Shown one piece after another: positions 17,803 through 26,553 of a DNA stretch of 64,000 nt; positions within the stretch are counted from its first letter, which is position 1, and every line of letters starts with the position of its first letter. The position numbers were made by a program, and so were the translations under genes. The notes under the pieces are model-generated. The model was not told where the DNA came from and did no database searches. It saw only the letters and a list, made by a program, of their open reading frames with translations. The DNA lies in the NCBI RefSeq assembly GCF_003952185.1, contig NZ_RXFS01000009.1, positions 62,001-126,000 on the forward strand. Reading direction: 5' to 3'. Source of the DNA: Variovorax sp. 679. Its GTDB lineage: Bacteria; Pseudomonadota; Gammaproteobacteria; Burkholderiales; Burkholderiaceae_C.

Positions 17803-19983
17803 TCAGAAGTCGAACTTGGCCGACAGTTCGAAGGTACGCCGCGGCGCCAGCAGCACCTGCGAGGTCGCACGCCCCACCCAGGTGGCGTAGAGCTTGTCGG
17901 TCAGGTTGCGAACGCGGAAGCTCAGCAGCACGTTCTGCAGCCGGTAGCTCACCGCAGCGTCGAGCGTGGTGAAGCCGTTGATGCGGATCTGGTTGGCGTT
18001 GTCGGTGTACATGTGGCCGGCGTGGTTGAGCGAGGCGAAGTATTCGAACTTCGACCCGTCGGGCCGGTAGGTGGCGAACAGGTTGGCGACGCGCTCGGGC
18101 ACGTTCGGCGGCGTCTTGCCCACGCGCGAGACGCCGCCGGCCTCGATCAGCGTGTCGTAGCGTGCGTCGAGCGCGGCGAGGTTGCCGGCCAATGTCCATT
18201 CGCGCGTCGGCCGCCACACGGTCGAGAGCTCGATGCCGCGCGACGACTGGCGCCCGTTGTTCACGGTGTTGCGGGCGTCGTTGGGGTCTCGCGAGAGCAC
18301 GTTGTCGAGCGCGATCCTGTAGGCCGCCGCCGTCCACTCGAGGTTCGCCTCGGGAATGCTCTGCTTGAAGCCCACCTCGGCCTGCTTGCCGCGCGACATC
18401 GGGAACGCCGCGTTCGATGCCGACAGCAGGAACAGCGAGTTCACCGGCAGCGTGGCATTGGTGTACTGCGCGTACACGCTCGACTGCGGCGTGATGTCGT
18501 ACACCGCGCCGATGCGGCCCGAGGTCGAGCTGTAGTTGGTGCCGAAGCGCGTGTAGCTGCCCATGTTCAGGTCGGCGATGCCGCGCTCGACTTCGGTGCG
18601 GTCGTAGCGCAGGCCGCCCACCAGCGTGAGGTTGCGCATCGGCTTCAGGGCGTCTTCCACGAAGACCGAACTCACCTTCACCTTCGCGCTGGTGTTGGTG
18701 CGGTTGCCGGCGCCCGTGCTGAGCGCAGGGTTCTCGTTGAACGGCGCCAGGTAGGGGTCGAACACCGGCACGCGCAGCAGGCCGGCCGTGGCGGCGCTGC
18801 TGTCGGAGAAGCGGCGCTGGCTGCCGAAGCGCGTCTCGCTGTATTCGCCGCCGACGACGAAGCGGTTGTCCATGCCGCCCAACGTGCCCTTGTGCGTGGC
18901 GTCGAAGCGGTTCAGCCAGAAGTCCTGGTCGTGCGTGATCAGCGTCTGGTCGCGCGCGATGTTGGTCGGCGCCACGAACACCGCGCTCTCGGAGTTGCGG
19001 AAGACGCGGTTCGCCTTGTTGGCCGAGAACTCGTTGCGCCACGACCAGCCGCCGTCGAGCTGGCCCGTTAGGCGCGCGCGCAGCCAGTAGGTTTCCGACG
19101 AATTCCTGTCGTCGGGCACGTTGTAGTTGTTGCGGATCAGGCGCCGGTCGATCACGCGGCCGTCGGGCGCACTGACCACGTTCGTCGGCTGCGTGGCGAA
19201 GCTGGCCGGCACCAGCGGCGTGCCCCAGTAGGCCTGGTTGTCGTCGCGCAGGTAGTCGAACGAAAGATCGAGCTTCACCGAGCCGCCGAAGTCGACCATC
19301 AGGCCGCTGGTGAAATGGTCGATGCGCTCGCCGTTGCGGTCGATGGTGCCGACCTTCGTGTCGTTGCGGCTGTAATCCAGCCGGTAGGCGCTGGCGTCGC
19401 CCAGCGCACCGCCGAAGCCGAAGGCGGCGCGGGTGGAGCCGTAGCTGCCGTACGAAAGCAGCGCCTCCTTGTTCGGGTTGTTGCGGTCGGGCCGCTTAGT
19501 CACGAAGTTGACGACACCGCCAATGGCGCCTTCGCCGTCGATCACCGAGGCCGGGCCCTTCAGCACTTCGATGCGCTCGTAGTTCCAGGTGTCCTGCACG
19601 CGGTTGGTCACGCCCGCACCGGAGCTGCGCACGCCGTCGTACAGGTACTGCAGGCTGGTGAAGCCACGCGTGGACAGCGTGGTCGGCGACGACGGCGGAC
19701 CGCCGCCGGTGAGACCCGTCATGCCGCGCAGGGCCTCGCTGAAGGTGCGCGCGCCGCGCTGCTGGATGGCGTCCTGCGTGAGGATCTCGACGGAGGCCGG
19801 CGTCTCGCGCACCGAAAGCCCGAGGCGCGAGGCGGTACCGCTCGACTCCCCGAGATGAAGGCTGTTGGTCTCGCGGCTGCCCTCGACGGTGACGGTGCCG
19901 AGCTCCTTTCCCTCCTGCGCGTAGGAAACCTGGAATGCGGTGACTGCGGCCGCCGCCACGGCCGTGCGAATGAACATGGTCAT
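17803..19983 (-). CDS. TonB-dependent outer-membrane receptor, siderophore-receptor type
   Basis: The 726-residue protein has a signal peptide, a plug domain with SVEILTQDAIQQRGARTF, TLSTRGF and IEVLKGPASVIDGEGAIGGVVN, and a beta-barrel that ends in aromatic Phe (ELSAKFDF). It is of the FhuE/FpvA-like class by text and would import a metal chelate energised by TonB. It is the last gene of a run with a bL36 paralogue, an ABC ATPase and two permeases. There is a 44-base gap to the upstream permease, so shared transcription is likely. The ligand is unknown. Confidence 0.93.
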   Translation of the reverse strand: MTMFIRTAVAAAAVTAFQVSYAQEGKELGTVTVEGSRETNSLHLGESSGTASRLGLSVRETPASVEILTQDAIQQRGARTFSEALRGMTGLTGGGPPSSPTTLSTRGFTSLQYLYDGVRSSGAGVTNRVQDTWNYERIEVLKGPASVIDGEGAIGGVVNFVTKRPDRNNPNKEALLSYGSYGSTRAAFGFGGALGDASAYRLDYSRNDTKVGTIDRNGERIDHFTSGLMVDFGGSVKLDLSFDYLRDDNQAYWGTPLVPASFATQPTNVVSAPDGRVIDRRLIRNNYNVPDDRNSSETYWLRARLTGQLDGGWSWRNEFSANKANRVFRNSESAVFVAPTNIARDQTLITHDQDFWLNRFDATHKGTLGGMDNRFVVGGEYSETRFGSQRRFSDSSAATAGLLRVPVFDPYLAPFNENPALSTGAGNRTNTSAKVKVSSVFVEDALKPMRNLTLVGGLRYDRTEVERGIADLNMGSYTRFGTNYSSTSGRIGAVYDITPQSSVYAQYTNATLPVNSLFLLSASNAAFPMSRGKQAEVGFKQSIPEANLEWTAAAYRIALDNVLSRDPNDARNTVNNGRQSSRGIELSTVWRPTREWTLAGNLAALDARYDTLIEAGGVSRVGKTPPNVPERVANLFATYRPDGSKFEYFASLNHAGHMYTDNANQIRINGFTTLDAAVSYRLQNVLLSFRVRNLTDKLYATWVGRATSQVLLAPRRTFELSAKFDF

Positions 19984-20027
19984 TGGATTGCTTGCTTGAG
20001 ATTGCAGTGAAAAAACGGGAGCGGCGG

Positions 20028-21512
20028 CTAGGCGACCGAGAAGCGGCGCAGGCGCCATGCGGCCAGGCCGAACAGCAGCAGGCTCGGCACCAGCAGCTGC
20101 AGCACGGCGAGCGCGGCCTGTCCGCGCACGAGGCTGGCGGGCTCTTCCTGCCAGGCGAATACGGGAATACGGTCGAAGTCGGCCGGTGCGAGCGCATCGC
20201 GCGCGTCGATGCGCGGGAAGAAGAAGCGCTTCCATGCCTCGTGATAGGCGACGGTCTGAGCCTCGAAGCGCGCCTGCCGACGCGTGCCGGTGCCGGCCAG
20301 CGCCGTCATGCCCTCGTAGGCCACTGCCGCAGGCGACACCGCGCTGAAGCGGGCCAGCAGCGCCTGCTGCCCGGCCTGCTGCGCATCGAAGCGATCGAGC
20401 TCGGGCTTGATCGCCTCGTCGACTTCCTTCTCGATCAGGTAGTTGCCCAGCAGCCGGCCGGCGATCTCGATCTTGCCGTCGCGCGGCACGAGGATCGCAC
20501 CGCGGCCGACGTGCTGGTAGTCGGTGCTCATCAGGTCGGCGTGGCGCTTCATCGCCTCGGCCGTCACGATGCGCTGGCGCGTGGCCAGCTCGGTGCGCGA
20601 CGGCGCGGGGCTGGCCTGCGTCACGGCCAGGTTCAGCAGCACCGGCGCCACCAGCACCAGCAGCACCCAGGCGATGACCAGCACCATCGCATTCGTCGCC
20701 GACGAGGCGCCGAACGCGTTGACCGCCACCACCAGCGCGAACCAGAAGAGCGCGTACGCACCCACCAGCAGCGCCCACCACCACAGCGCGGCGCCCGGCG
20801 AGCCGGCCAGGCCCGCCTGTCGTGCCACCAGCAGCACGGCCACCGGCAGCAGCACGGCGGGAGCCAGCAGCACCGCCGCGCGCACCGTGAGCTTGCCCGC
20901 GAGCAGCGTGCGCAGTCGCAGCGGTTGCGACAGCAGCAAGCGCAGCGTGCCGTTCTCGCGCTCGGCCGACAGCAGGTTGTAGCCCAGCGCGAAGATCAAG
21001 AGCGGCAGCAGGTAGACGATGACGAAGGCCAGGTCGAAATGCCCGCTCAGCAGATGCCACGGGCTCTCGATGTCGCTCGGGTTCATGAACACCACGCGGC
21101 TCTGGCCCGTGACCTTGAACTGGCTCGGGAACAGATCGCTCTGCCCCAGCGCGACCGGGCCCAGCGGCGCGGTCGGCAGGATCGCGTGGTGGCCGCCGTA
21201 GCCGCTGGCCATGCGCGAAGGATCGGCCGGGTTCTCGAAGGGCGTGGGCTGCGCGGTGCCGGCGAGGATGTTGTCGAGCAGCACACGCTGCGCTGCGCGG
21301 GCGTCACGGTCGGCCTGCGCCACTGCCGCCTGTGCGCGGTCGCGGCTCGCGGTCTGCAGCAGCCCGTTGCCGAGGGCATAGGCCACGAGCAGCAGGAAGA
21401 GCGCGCCAACAGCCCACAGCGTGCGTTCGGCGAGCATCAGGCGCCATTCCTGGCGCATCACGGACAGAAGGCGGCGGCCCTGTGGTGGATCGATGGAAAT
21501 GGTCATGGTCAT
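20028..21512 (-). CDS. ABC-2 type permease, DUF3526-like (second subunit)
   Basis: A 494-residue membrane protein: one N-terminal helix (about 33-50), a large periplasmic segment (about 51-165), then helices from about 167 with the ABC-2 coupling motif SAERENGTLRLLLSQP. A second long periplasmic loop (about 310-440) precedes the last helix. This is the DUF3526/NosY-like topology, where the big external domains are characteristic. It lies 12 bases after the first permease and is probably its partner in one transporter. Confidence 0.8.
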   Translation of the reverse strand: MTMTISIDPPQGRRLLSVMRQEWRLMLAERTLWAVGALFLLLVAYALGNGLLQTASRDRAQAAVAQADRDARAAQRVLLDNILAGTAQPTPFENPADPSRMASGYGGHHAILPTAPLGPVALGQSDLFPSQFKVTGQSRVVFMNPSDIESPWHLLSGHFDLAFVIVYLLPLLIFALGYNLLSAERENGTLRLLLSQPLRLRTLLAGKLTVRAAVLLAPAVLLPVAVLLVARQAGLAGSPGAALWWWALLVGAYALFWFALVVAVNAFGASSATNAMVLVIAWVLLVLVAPVLLNLAVTQASPAPSRTELATRQRIVTAEAMKRHADLMSTDYQHVGRGAILVPRDGKIEIAGRLLGNYLIEKEVDEAIKPELDRFDAQQAGQQALLARFSAVSPAAVAYEGMTALAGTGTRRQARFEAQTVAYHEAWKRFFFPRIDARDALAPADFDRIPVFAWQEEPASLVRGQAALAVLQLLVPSLLLFGLAAWRLRRFSVA

Positions 21513-21524
21513 GCCTTGCCTGCT

Positions 21525-22925
21525 TCAGAGCGCGCGCTGGCGCGAGGCGGCGAAGGCGGCAAAGGCCGCCGCCAGCAGCAGGCCGGCACACAGCACGGCG
21601 AAGCTGCGCAGCTGGTGCCGCAGCGCCCAGCCCGAGTGCGGCAGGTGGTAGTCGAATGGCGGCACGGTCGCCCACAGGTCGGGTGCAGCCTGGTAGGCGA
21701 AATGGCGGTCGCCGAGCGGATCGGCATGCGCCACGAGGTCTTCGCTCATCAGGTCCTGGATATGGCGGCGGTGCAACTCGGCGGCGGTGGTGAAGCTGCG
21801 GTGGTGCGCGAAGTCGGTGCCGGCCATGCCCATCGAGAAACTGCGGACAGCGAGAATGGGCAGCAGCAGGCCGCTCCATTCCTGCACCGCCTGCTGCCGC
21901 TCCCAGGTGTCCCACAGGCGGCCGTAATGGCGGTCGTACACGGGGTAGGAGGCCTGGTCGTCCAGTCGCAGCGCGATGCCCCACTTGCTAAGCGGCACGT
22001 CGCGGCCCCAGCGCTCGGTGGAGCCGAAGTTCTTCTGCCACACCTCGTTGGACACGGTCTTGAGCTCTGCCCCCAGCGCCTGGTTGAACTCCAGCCTCGT
22101 CGGGCTGGGAAACCACGCGCGCGACAGCTCCGACAGCACGCGCGGCGCCATCACCGCCTGCGCGATCCACAGCGCCAGCAGCAGCGTGATCGCCATGCGC
22201 GAGGTCGACGAGAGCGCCGACACGCCGAGCACCACGAACACGAAGATGCCCAGGTACACGGCGTAGCCGAGCGACCAGGCGCCCAGCCTGAGCAGCGCGT
22301 CAAGCCGTTCGACCTCTCCCGCGCCGACGGCCACCGCCACGGCGGCGATGAGCGCGGCCGGCACCAGCAGCGCGGCCAGCGAGCCGGCCAGCGCGAACGC
22401 CTTGCCGCCCAGCAGCCGCAGCGGTGGTACGCCCAGGCTCAGCGTCTGCCGCAGGATGCCCTGCTCGCGCTCGCCGGCGAAGGCGTTGAAGCCCAGCACG
22501 ATCACCAGCAGCGGCCCGAGCACCTGCAGGATCCAGCCGACCGAGAGATTGCCGAAGCGCTGCAGGCCGGTCGCGTCCTGCGCGGCATTGAACTTCACCT
22601 CGCTCTGGCGGTGCGCCTGCAGCCACACGGTGCTGCCGATGAAGGGGTTGATGCCCGCGTCGAGCATCGACAGAGCGGCCTCGGGCTTGAAGGCATGCAT
22701 GCCCTGGTGCGCGGCGTCGTGCGGATGGCGGCGGTCCTGCCGCAGCCAGTCGCGGTAGTCCATGGCCTGCGCGGTGCGCTGCTCGGCCTGCGCGGCGCGT
22801 TGGTGTGCCCAGCCCACGGCCAGCGCGGTGAGCAGCAGCACGGCGACCAGTCCGCCGGCCCAGTAGAGGCGCCCGTCGCGCAGGCGTTCGAGGAATTCGC
22901 GGCGTGCGATCCAGCTCGTCAGCAT
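21525..22925 (-). CDS. ABC-2 type permease, DUF3526-like (first subunit)
   Basis: The 466-residue protein repeats the organisation of its neighbour: N-terminal helix (about 20-40), an external segment to about residue 130, a helix block with the coupling motif FAGEREQGILRQTLSLG, and an extracytoplasmic loop (about 270-430) before a last helix. Start at the ATG at 22925, one base after the ATPase stop codon. The pair of dissimilar permeases suggests a heterodimeric channel with large periplasmic domains; direction of transport is not predictable. Confidence 0.8.
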   Translation of the reverse strand: MLTSWIARREFLERLRDGRLYWAGGLVAVLLLTALAVGWAHQRAAQAEQRTAQAMDYRDWLRQDRRHPHDAAHQGMHAFKPEAALSMLDAGINPFIGSTVWLQAHRQSEVKFNAAQDATGLQRFGNLSVGWILQVLGPLLVIVLGFNAFAGEREQGILRQTLSLGVPPLRLLGGKAFALAGSLAALLVPAALIAAVAVAVGAGEVERLDALLRLGAWSLGYAVYLGIFVFVVLGVSALSSTSRMAITLLLALWIAQAVMAPRVLSELSRAWFPSPTRLEFNQALGAELKTVSNEVWQKNFGSTERWGRDVPLSKWGIALRLDDQASYPVYDRHYGRLWDTWERQQAVQEWSGLLLPILAVRSFSMGMAGTDFAHHRSFTTAAELHRRHIQDLMSEDLVAHADPLGDRHFAYQAAPDLWATVPPFDYHLPHSGWALRHQLRSFAVLCAGLLLAAAFAAFAASRQRAL

Positions 22926-22926
22926 G

Positions 22927-23634
22927 TCATGCCCTCATGTGCTGCAGGTAGAGGGACTGCAGGTCGGTGCGCGCGATCTGCGCTTCGCCGTCCAGGCTCT
23001 CGACGAGCCGGCCTCGCTTCATGATCCCGACGCGCGTGGCGGTCTGCTGCGCATGGAACAGGTCGTGCGTGGTGGTGAGCACGGCCACGCCGCTGTCGGC
23101 GGCGCGGCGCAGCAGGCCCGAGAACTCGCTGGCGGCCTGGGGATCGAGCCCCGAGGTGGGCTCGTCGAGCAGCAGCGCCTTGGCCTGCTTGGCCAGCGCC
23201 ACCGCGATCCACACCTTCTGGCGCATGCCCTTCGAATACGCGGACACGCGCTTGTCGGCCGCGGCATGGTCGAGCCCCACCTGCGTCATCAACTCCAGCA
23301 GCCGCTCGCGCGGCAGCTCGCGGCCCAGCGCCAGGCCGGCGAAGAAGCGCAGGTTCTCCAGCCCCGAAAGCGGTCCGTACAGCGTGACCTGCTCGGGGAT
23401 GTACGCCACGTGCTGCTTGGTGGCCACCGGGTGGCGCACCACGTCGATGCCGTTGATCTCGACCGTGCCGGCGCTCGGCTCGACGAAGTTCAGGAACAGG
23501 TTGATGGTCGTGGTCTTGCCCGCGCCGTTCGCGCCCAGCAGGCAGTAGATGTCGCCGGCGCGGATGTCGAGGTCGAGGCGGTCGAGCGCGGTGTGCGCGC
23601 CGTACTGCTTGGTGAGGCCATTGGCTCGGAGCAT
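22927..23634 (-). CDS. ABC transporter ATP-binding protein
   Basis: A complete 235-residue nucleotide-binding subunit: Walker A GANGAGKTT at 34-42, Q-loop Gln82, a non-standard signature YSKGMRQ (133-139), Walker B LLLDEP (154-159), D-loop GLDPQ and His190. The signature is of the kind seen in ABC-2 exporters (DrrA/NodI/CcmA style). It precedes the two permeases without a gap and supplies the energy. The 134 bases up to bL36 contain no clear promoter of their own. Confidence 0.93.
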   Translation of the reverse strand: MLRANGLTKQYGAHTALDRLDLDIRAGDIYCLLGANGAGKTTTINLFLNFVEPSAGTVEINGIDVVRHPVATKQHVAYIPEQVTLYGPLSGLENLRFFAGLALGRELPRERLLELMTQVGLDHAAADKRVSAYSKGMRQKVWIAVALAKQAKALLLDEPTSGLDPQAASEFSGLLRRAADSGVAVLTTTHDLFHAQQTATRVGIMKRGRLVESLDGEAQIARTDLQSLYLQHMRA

Positions 23635-23768
23635 GGAAGGAACCCGGTATGAGAAGAAAGAAGACGAGCGCAGCCACGCGCCGGCGCATGCGCGCCGAAG
23701 CGATCGTTCGATGAGGGAGAAATCAGCGGTGCAGGCGCTTCAGCCGGGGCACCGCCCGGTGCGCGCGC

Positions 23769-23918
23769 TCAGCGCTTGTGCTTGTTCTTCGCGCCGCCCT
23801 GCCTTGCCTTGAAGCGCGGGTTCGACTTGCAGATGACGTAGGTGCGGCCGCGCCGCGTCACCACCTGGCAGTCGCGGTGGCGCTTCTTTGCTTCTTTGAG
23901 GGAGGACAGGACTTGCAT
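23769..23918 (-). CDS. Alternative ribosomal protein bL36 (YkgO/RpmJ2-like, lacks the zinc ribbon)
   Basis: A 49-residue basic protein: MQVLSSLKEAKKRHRDC, QVVTRRGRTYVICKSNPRF and a Lys/Arg-rich tail. It closely resembles E. coli YkgO, the paralogue of bL36 used when zinc is scarce. Only two Cys are present (Cys17, Cys30) and there is no CxxC ribbon, as expected for a zinc-free form. In many proteobacteria this gene is controlled by the zinc regulator Zur. Here the promoter right upstream is overlapped by a perfect palindrome, and a Fur-family gene is adjacent, so metal control is very likely. Confidence 0.88.
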   Translation of the reverse strand: MQVLSSLKEAKKRHRDCQVVTRRGRTYVICKSNPRFKARQGGAKNKHKR

Positions 23919-23952
23919 GGTCGGGATGGGAACCAAAGGATTCGGACCCGCG

Positions 23953-23985
23953 ACTATACTTTATTGAGAATTCATTCTCAATAAA
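23953..23985 (-). promoter_or_regulatory. Promoter of bL36 and ABC/TonB genes with a 12-2-12 palindromic operator
   Basis: On the minus strand a near-consensus sigma-70 promoter has TTGAGA (23976-23981) and TATAGT (23953-23958) separated by exactly 17 bases. A perfect palindrome, TTTATTGAGAAT-TC-ATTCTCAATAAA (23960-23985), covers the -35 and most of the spacer. The inner TGAGAAT/ATTCTCA halves resemble Fur-superfamily boxes. A repressor bound here would block the polymerase. The start codon of bL36 is about 28 bases beyond the expected transcription start. Confidence 0.85.
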
Positions 23986-24011
23986 TCGAAAGCCGGATGA
24001 AAGACGGCCGG

Positions 24012-24461
24012 TCAGTGCGCCTTGCCTGCGCGCCCCTTGTCGGCCGTTTCCGCGCAGGAGGCGCACACCCCGTGCAGAGTCACCTCGTGACTCTGCACCT
24101 GGAAGCCCTTCGGCACCAGGTCGTCCATCGGCCCGGGGCACGAGTGCAGCAGGTACACCTGTCCGCAGCTCGAGCAATGAAAGTAGTGATGGTGGTGATC
24201 GGCGTGACTGTCGCCGTGACCGGCCTTGCCATGCGCCTCGGGCTTGCACGCCACCTCGTAGCGGGCGGGCTCGCCGGGCAGCTCGACCTTGGCGATCTCG
24301 CCGTCCGCCAGCAGCAGCGAAACCTGGCGGTAGACGGTCGAAAGGCTGATCTCGGGAACGATCTCGCGCGCGTGCGCCAGGATCTGCGGGGCGGTGAGGA
24401 CGCGGCCTGCGTCGCTGAAGGCGGAGAAGACGGCGTTGCGTTGACGCGTGAGACGTTGCAT
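24012..24461 (-). CDS. Fur-family metal-responsive regulator (first of two in the window)
   Basis: A 149-residue regulator with the Fur winged-helix N-terminus (RLTRQRNAVFSAFSDAGRVLTAPQIL, STVYRQVSLLLADGEI) and a metal-binding half with two CxxC pairs (Cys96/Cys99 and Cys133/Cys136), which hold the structural zinc. A His-rich loop (residues 77-95, with HADHHHHYFH) precedes the first pair and is longer than usual. It ends just before the bL36 promoter and is transcribed toward it, which makes it a likely repressor of that promoter. Which metal it senses is unknown; zinc is suggested by bL36, iron by the receptor type. Confidence 0.88.
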   Translation of the reverse strand: MQRLTRQRNAVFSAFSDAGRVLTAPQILAHAREIVPEISLSTVYRQVSLLLADGEIAKVELPGEPARYEVACKPEAHGKAGHGDSHADHHHHYFHCSSCGQVYLLHSCPGPMDDLVPKGFQVQSHEVTLHGVCASCAETADKGRAGKAH

Positions 24462-24515
24462 CTGGATTCGGGGTGCTGGCTAGCTGGCGGTTTAGGCTGG
24501 CGTCGGGGCTGTCGG

Positions 24516-25610
24516 TCAGCCTACGGTGCGGACCACGTTCCCCTGCGGATCCCTGATTGTCGTCTTCTGCACCTTCCAGCGCACGGCACCGAAACCAGGC
24601 AGCTCGTACGTGCCCTCCAACGGCTTCAGCGTTCGGGCCAGCTCGCGCACGGTGGCATCGCTCAGCCGCATCACGAGCCTGTCGTCTTCCTCGGAAACGC
24701 TGTTGCTCTCGCCATGCTCGAAGACCAGCGCCCGCTCGCGGCTCGCGAAGTGGAAGTCGCGCCCGAAGGGCAATCGCAGAGGCAGCAGCGCGACCAGTTC
24801 GTCGACCTGCCGCGCGCCGAGGGTGATCTCGGTGACCGGCGCACGCAGCAGCCGCTTGATCGTCTCCCAGCCGAGCACCTCGGTGAACAGAAAGCCGCTG
24901 GAAGAGCCGTCGCGCGCCGCCCCCTCCTCCACGCGCTTGCGGACTTCGGCATCGTTGAGCAGCGAAGGCCGCGCAAGGTCGGTCACCCACAGCGGCATCG
25001 CGGGCAGCAGCGCGTCGAGCAGCCGGCGCGTGTCCCACTGCTTGCCCGCGCGTTCCTCGTCTTCCGTCAGTCCGACGACCTGGATGAAGCTCACGCGCCC
25101 GTTCGGCGTGTCGATGGCCGGCAGCTCGGGGTCGAACACGAAGCCCATCGAGCGGATCAGCGTCTCGCGCTCCAGCGCGATGGGGCCGTTGGCGGTCATC
25201 CAGTGGCCGTCATCGAACACGTTGCCGCTCTTGAACACGTAGCGCGCGAGGTTCTGCAGGAAGTTGATGGCCCACGCGGGCGGTTCTTCCTCGTCCGGTT
25301 CGCAGGCAAGCCGGAAGGTCAGCTCGAAGCCGTAGCCGCTGGTGTCGGCATCGCTCGATTCCTTGGCGTACAGCTCGCTGAGCCCGTAGCTCAGGTAGTG
25401 CCAGTGCGGCACCGGCTCCATGCGCTTCCACACGCTCACCCCGTCGAGCGGGTCGGGCCCGCCCAGCATCCACTTGATGACCGTGGCGTAGTGCTTCGGC
25501 TCCTGGTCGGGGTACAGGCGCTCCAGTGCGGCGGTGATGGCGTCCCAGCCCGGAGAGAGGTCGTCGGTATCGTCGGCGTCGCCTTCCCGGTCCTGCGCTG
25601 CTTCGGTCAT
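24516..25610 (-). CDS. Suppressor of fused (SUFU) domain protein
   Basis: The 364-residue cytoplasmic protein has the N-terminal SUFU core with HYLSYGLSELYAKES and GYGFELTFRL, and WAINFLQNLARYV and the TPNGRVSFIQVVGLTEDE block that typify the bacterial members. In bacteria the domain is often an immunity protein against contact-dependent or secreted toxins, but no toxin gene is adjacent here. The C-terminal ~150 residues are less conserved. Start at 25610, with GGAGCGAC just upstream. Cellular role unclear. Confidence 0.8.
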   Translation of the reverse strand: MTEAAQDREGDADDTDDLSPGWDAITAALERLYPDQEPKHYATVIKWMLGGPDPLDGVSVWKRMEPVPHWHYLSYGLSELYAKESSDADTSGYGFELTFRLACEPDEEEPPAWAINFLQNLARYVFKSGNVFDDGHWMTANGPIALERETLIRSMGFVFDPELPAIDTPNGRVSFIQVVGLTEDEERAGKQWDTRRLLDALLPAMPLWVTDLARPSLLNDAEVRKRVEEGAARDGSSSGFLFTEVLGWETIKRLLRAPVTEITLGARQVDELVALLPLRLPFGRDFHFASRERALVFEHGESNSVSEEDDRLVMRLSDATVRELARTLKPLEGTYELPGFGAVRWKVQKTTIRDPQGNVVRTVG

Positions 25611-25731
25611 GTCGCTCCTTGCGATTTCGATGGCGCCGAGCCTACACCGGCCCCCGGGAGCCTTCAGGCAGATGTCAGGCCCGCATGGCATCCTCGCGCG
25701 CTGAATCGCCTTTTTCCCTGGAGAGAACAAC

Positions 25732-26553
25732 GTGAGATGGTTCCATCGGCGGGATGCGCTGGTACTTTCTGCCGCGTGCGCCGCAACCACCCTGCTGGCC
25801 GCGTCGGGTTGCGGGCAGTCGCAGGACACGCCCGCGGCCGCCGCCGTCGTTCCGCCCCAGCCGGGCAGCATCGAGATCGCGCAGGCCGACATCGACTGGT
25901 TCCGCCGCGGCCGGGCCGAATGGATCGACTGCGAATCCGGCGCCCCCGCCATCGTGCCGCCCGACATGACGCTCGAGCAGTTCGGCGACCTGCTCGACGG
26001 GGGCAGCTCGCCGGTCTTCGAACGCTTCGTGAACGTGACGGCCGCCTTCTTCCTGCATGCGAGCTTCGTGGCCGGGCACTACGCCTTCCAGCCGCCCTTC
26101 GGGCAGCGGGCTGCCTTCGACGTGACGGCCGAGCACATCCGGCTGCTGCAGCACGCCAACTGGCGCAGCTTCGTGATCGACTGCAAGCGCCCGTACGGCG
26201 ACTTCACGCACTTCGAGATCGACATGGCCGACATCCTGGGCCTGCCCATCACGAAGGACGCGAAGGGCCACGCGCAGATCGGCAAGGACGCGGAAAAGCG
26301 CATGAACGCGCTGCACGCGGACATGCTGCCCACGCTGCAGGCGTACATCCGCTTCGCGAGGCTCAACCCGGGGCGCTACGTGGTGCCCGGGCGCGGCATC
26401 GCGCAGACGGCCGGGCGGCCGCTGTGCAGGCCGGTGTCGGCCACGCGGCTTGCGATGTATCAGCGTGCGCTGAAGGCGGCCGGCCCGCGCACCGATTCGC
26501 GCCGCGTCGCCGCGCTCGACGAGGCTGCGGCGGCATTGTTCGCGCTGGACTGA
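25732..26553 (+). CDS. Exported lipoprotein of unknown function
   Basis: A 273-residue protein with a signal peptide and a lipobox (TLLAASGC, Cys at about residue 27). The mature part is helical and contains Cys-containing segments (WIDCESG, VIDCKRPYGDF) plus HFEIDMADILG. I do not recognise a named family. It starts at the GTG at 25732, preceded by GGAGAGAA. Its 3' end overlaps the convergent DUF1772 gene by 94 bases. Confidence 0.65.
   Translation: MRWFHRRDALVLSAACAATTLLAASGCGQSQDTPAAAAVVPPQPGSIEIAQADIDWFRRGRAEWIDCESGAPAIVPPDMTLEQFGDLLDGGSSPVFERFVNVTAAFFLHASFVAGHYAFQPPFGQRAAFDVTAEHIRLLQHANWRSFVIDCKRPYGDFTHFEIDMADILGLPITKDAKGHAQIGKDAEKRMNALHADMLPTLQAYIRFARLNPGRYVVPGRGIAQTAGRPLCRPVSATRLAMYQRALKAAGPRTDSRRVAALDEAAAALFALD

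Noticed and set aside
19983..23024. 1013-residue frame on the plus strand over the TonB and permease genes
   Set aside because: Gln/His/Arg-rich with no domain, an antisense shadow of high-GC coding sequence whose minus-strand proteins have clear families.
26460..26553. Pseudogene suspected from the 94-base overlap of convergent genes
   Set aside because: Both reading frames have complete domain structure, and the overlap covers only the variable tails.
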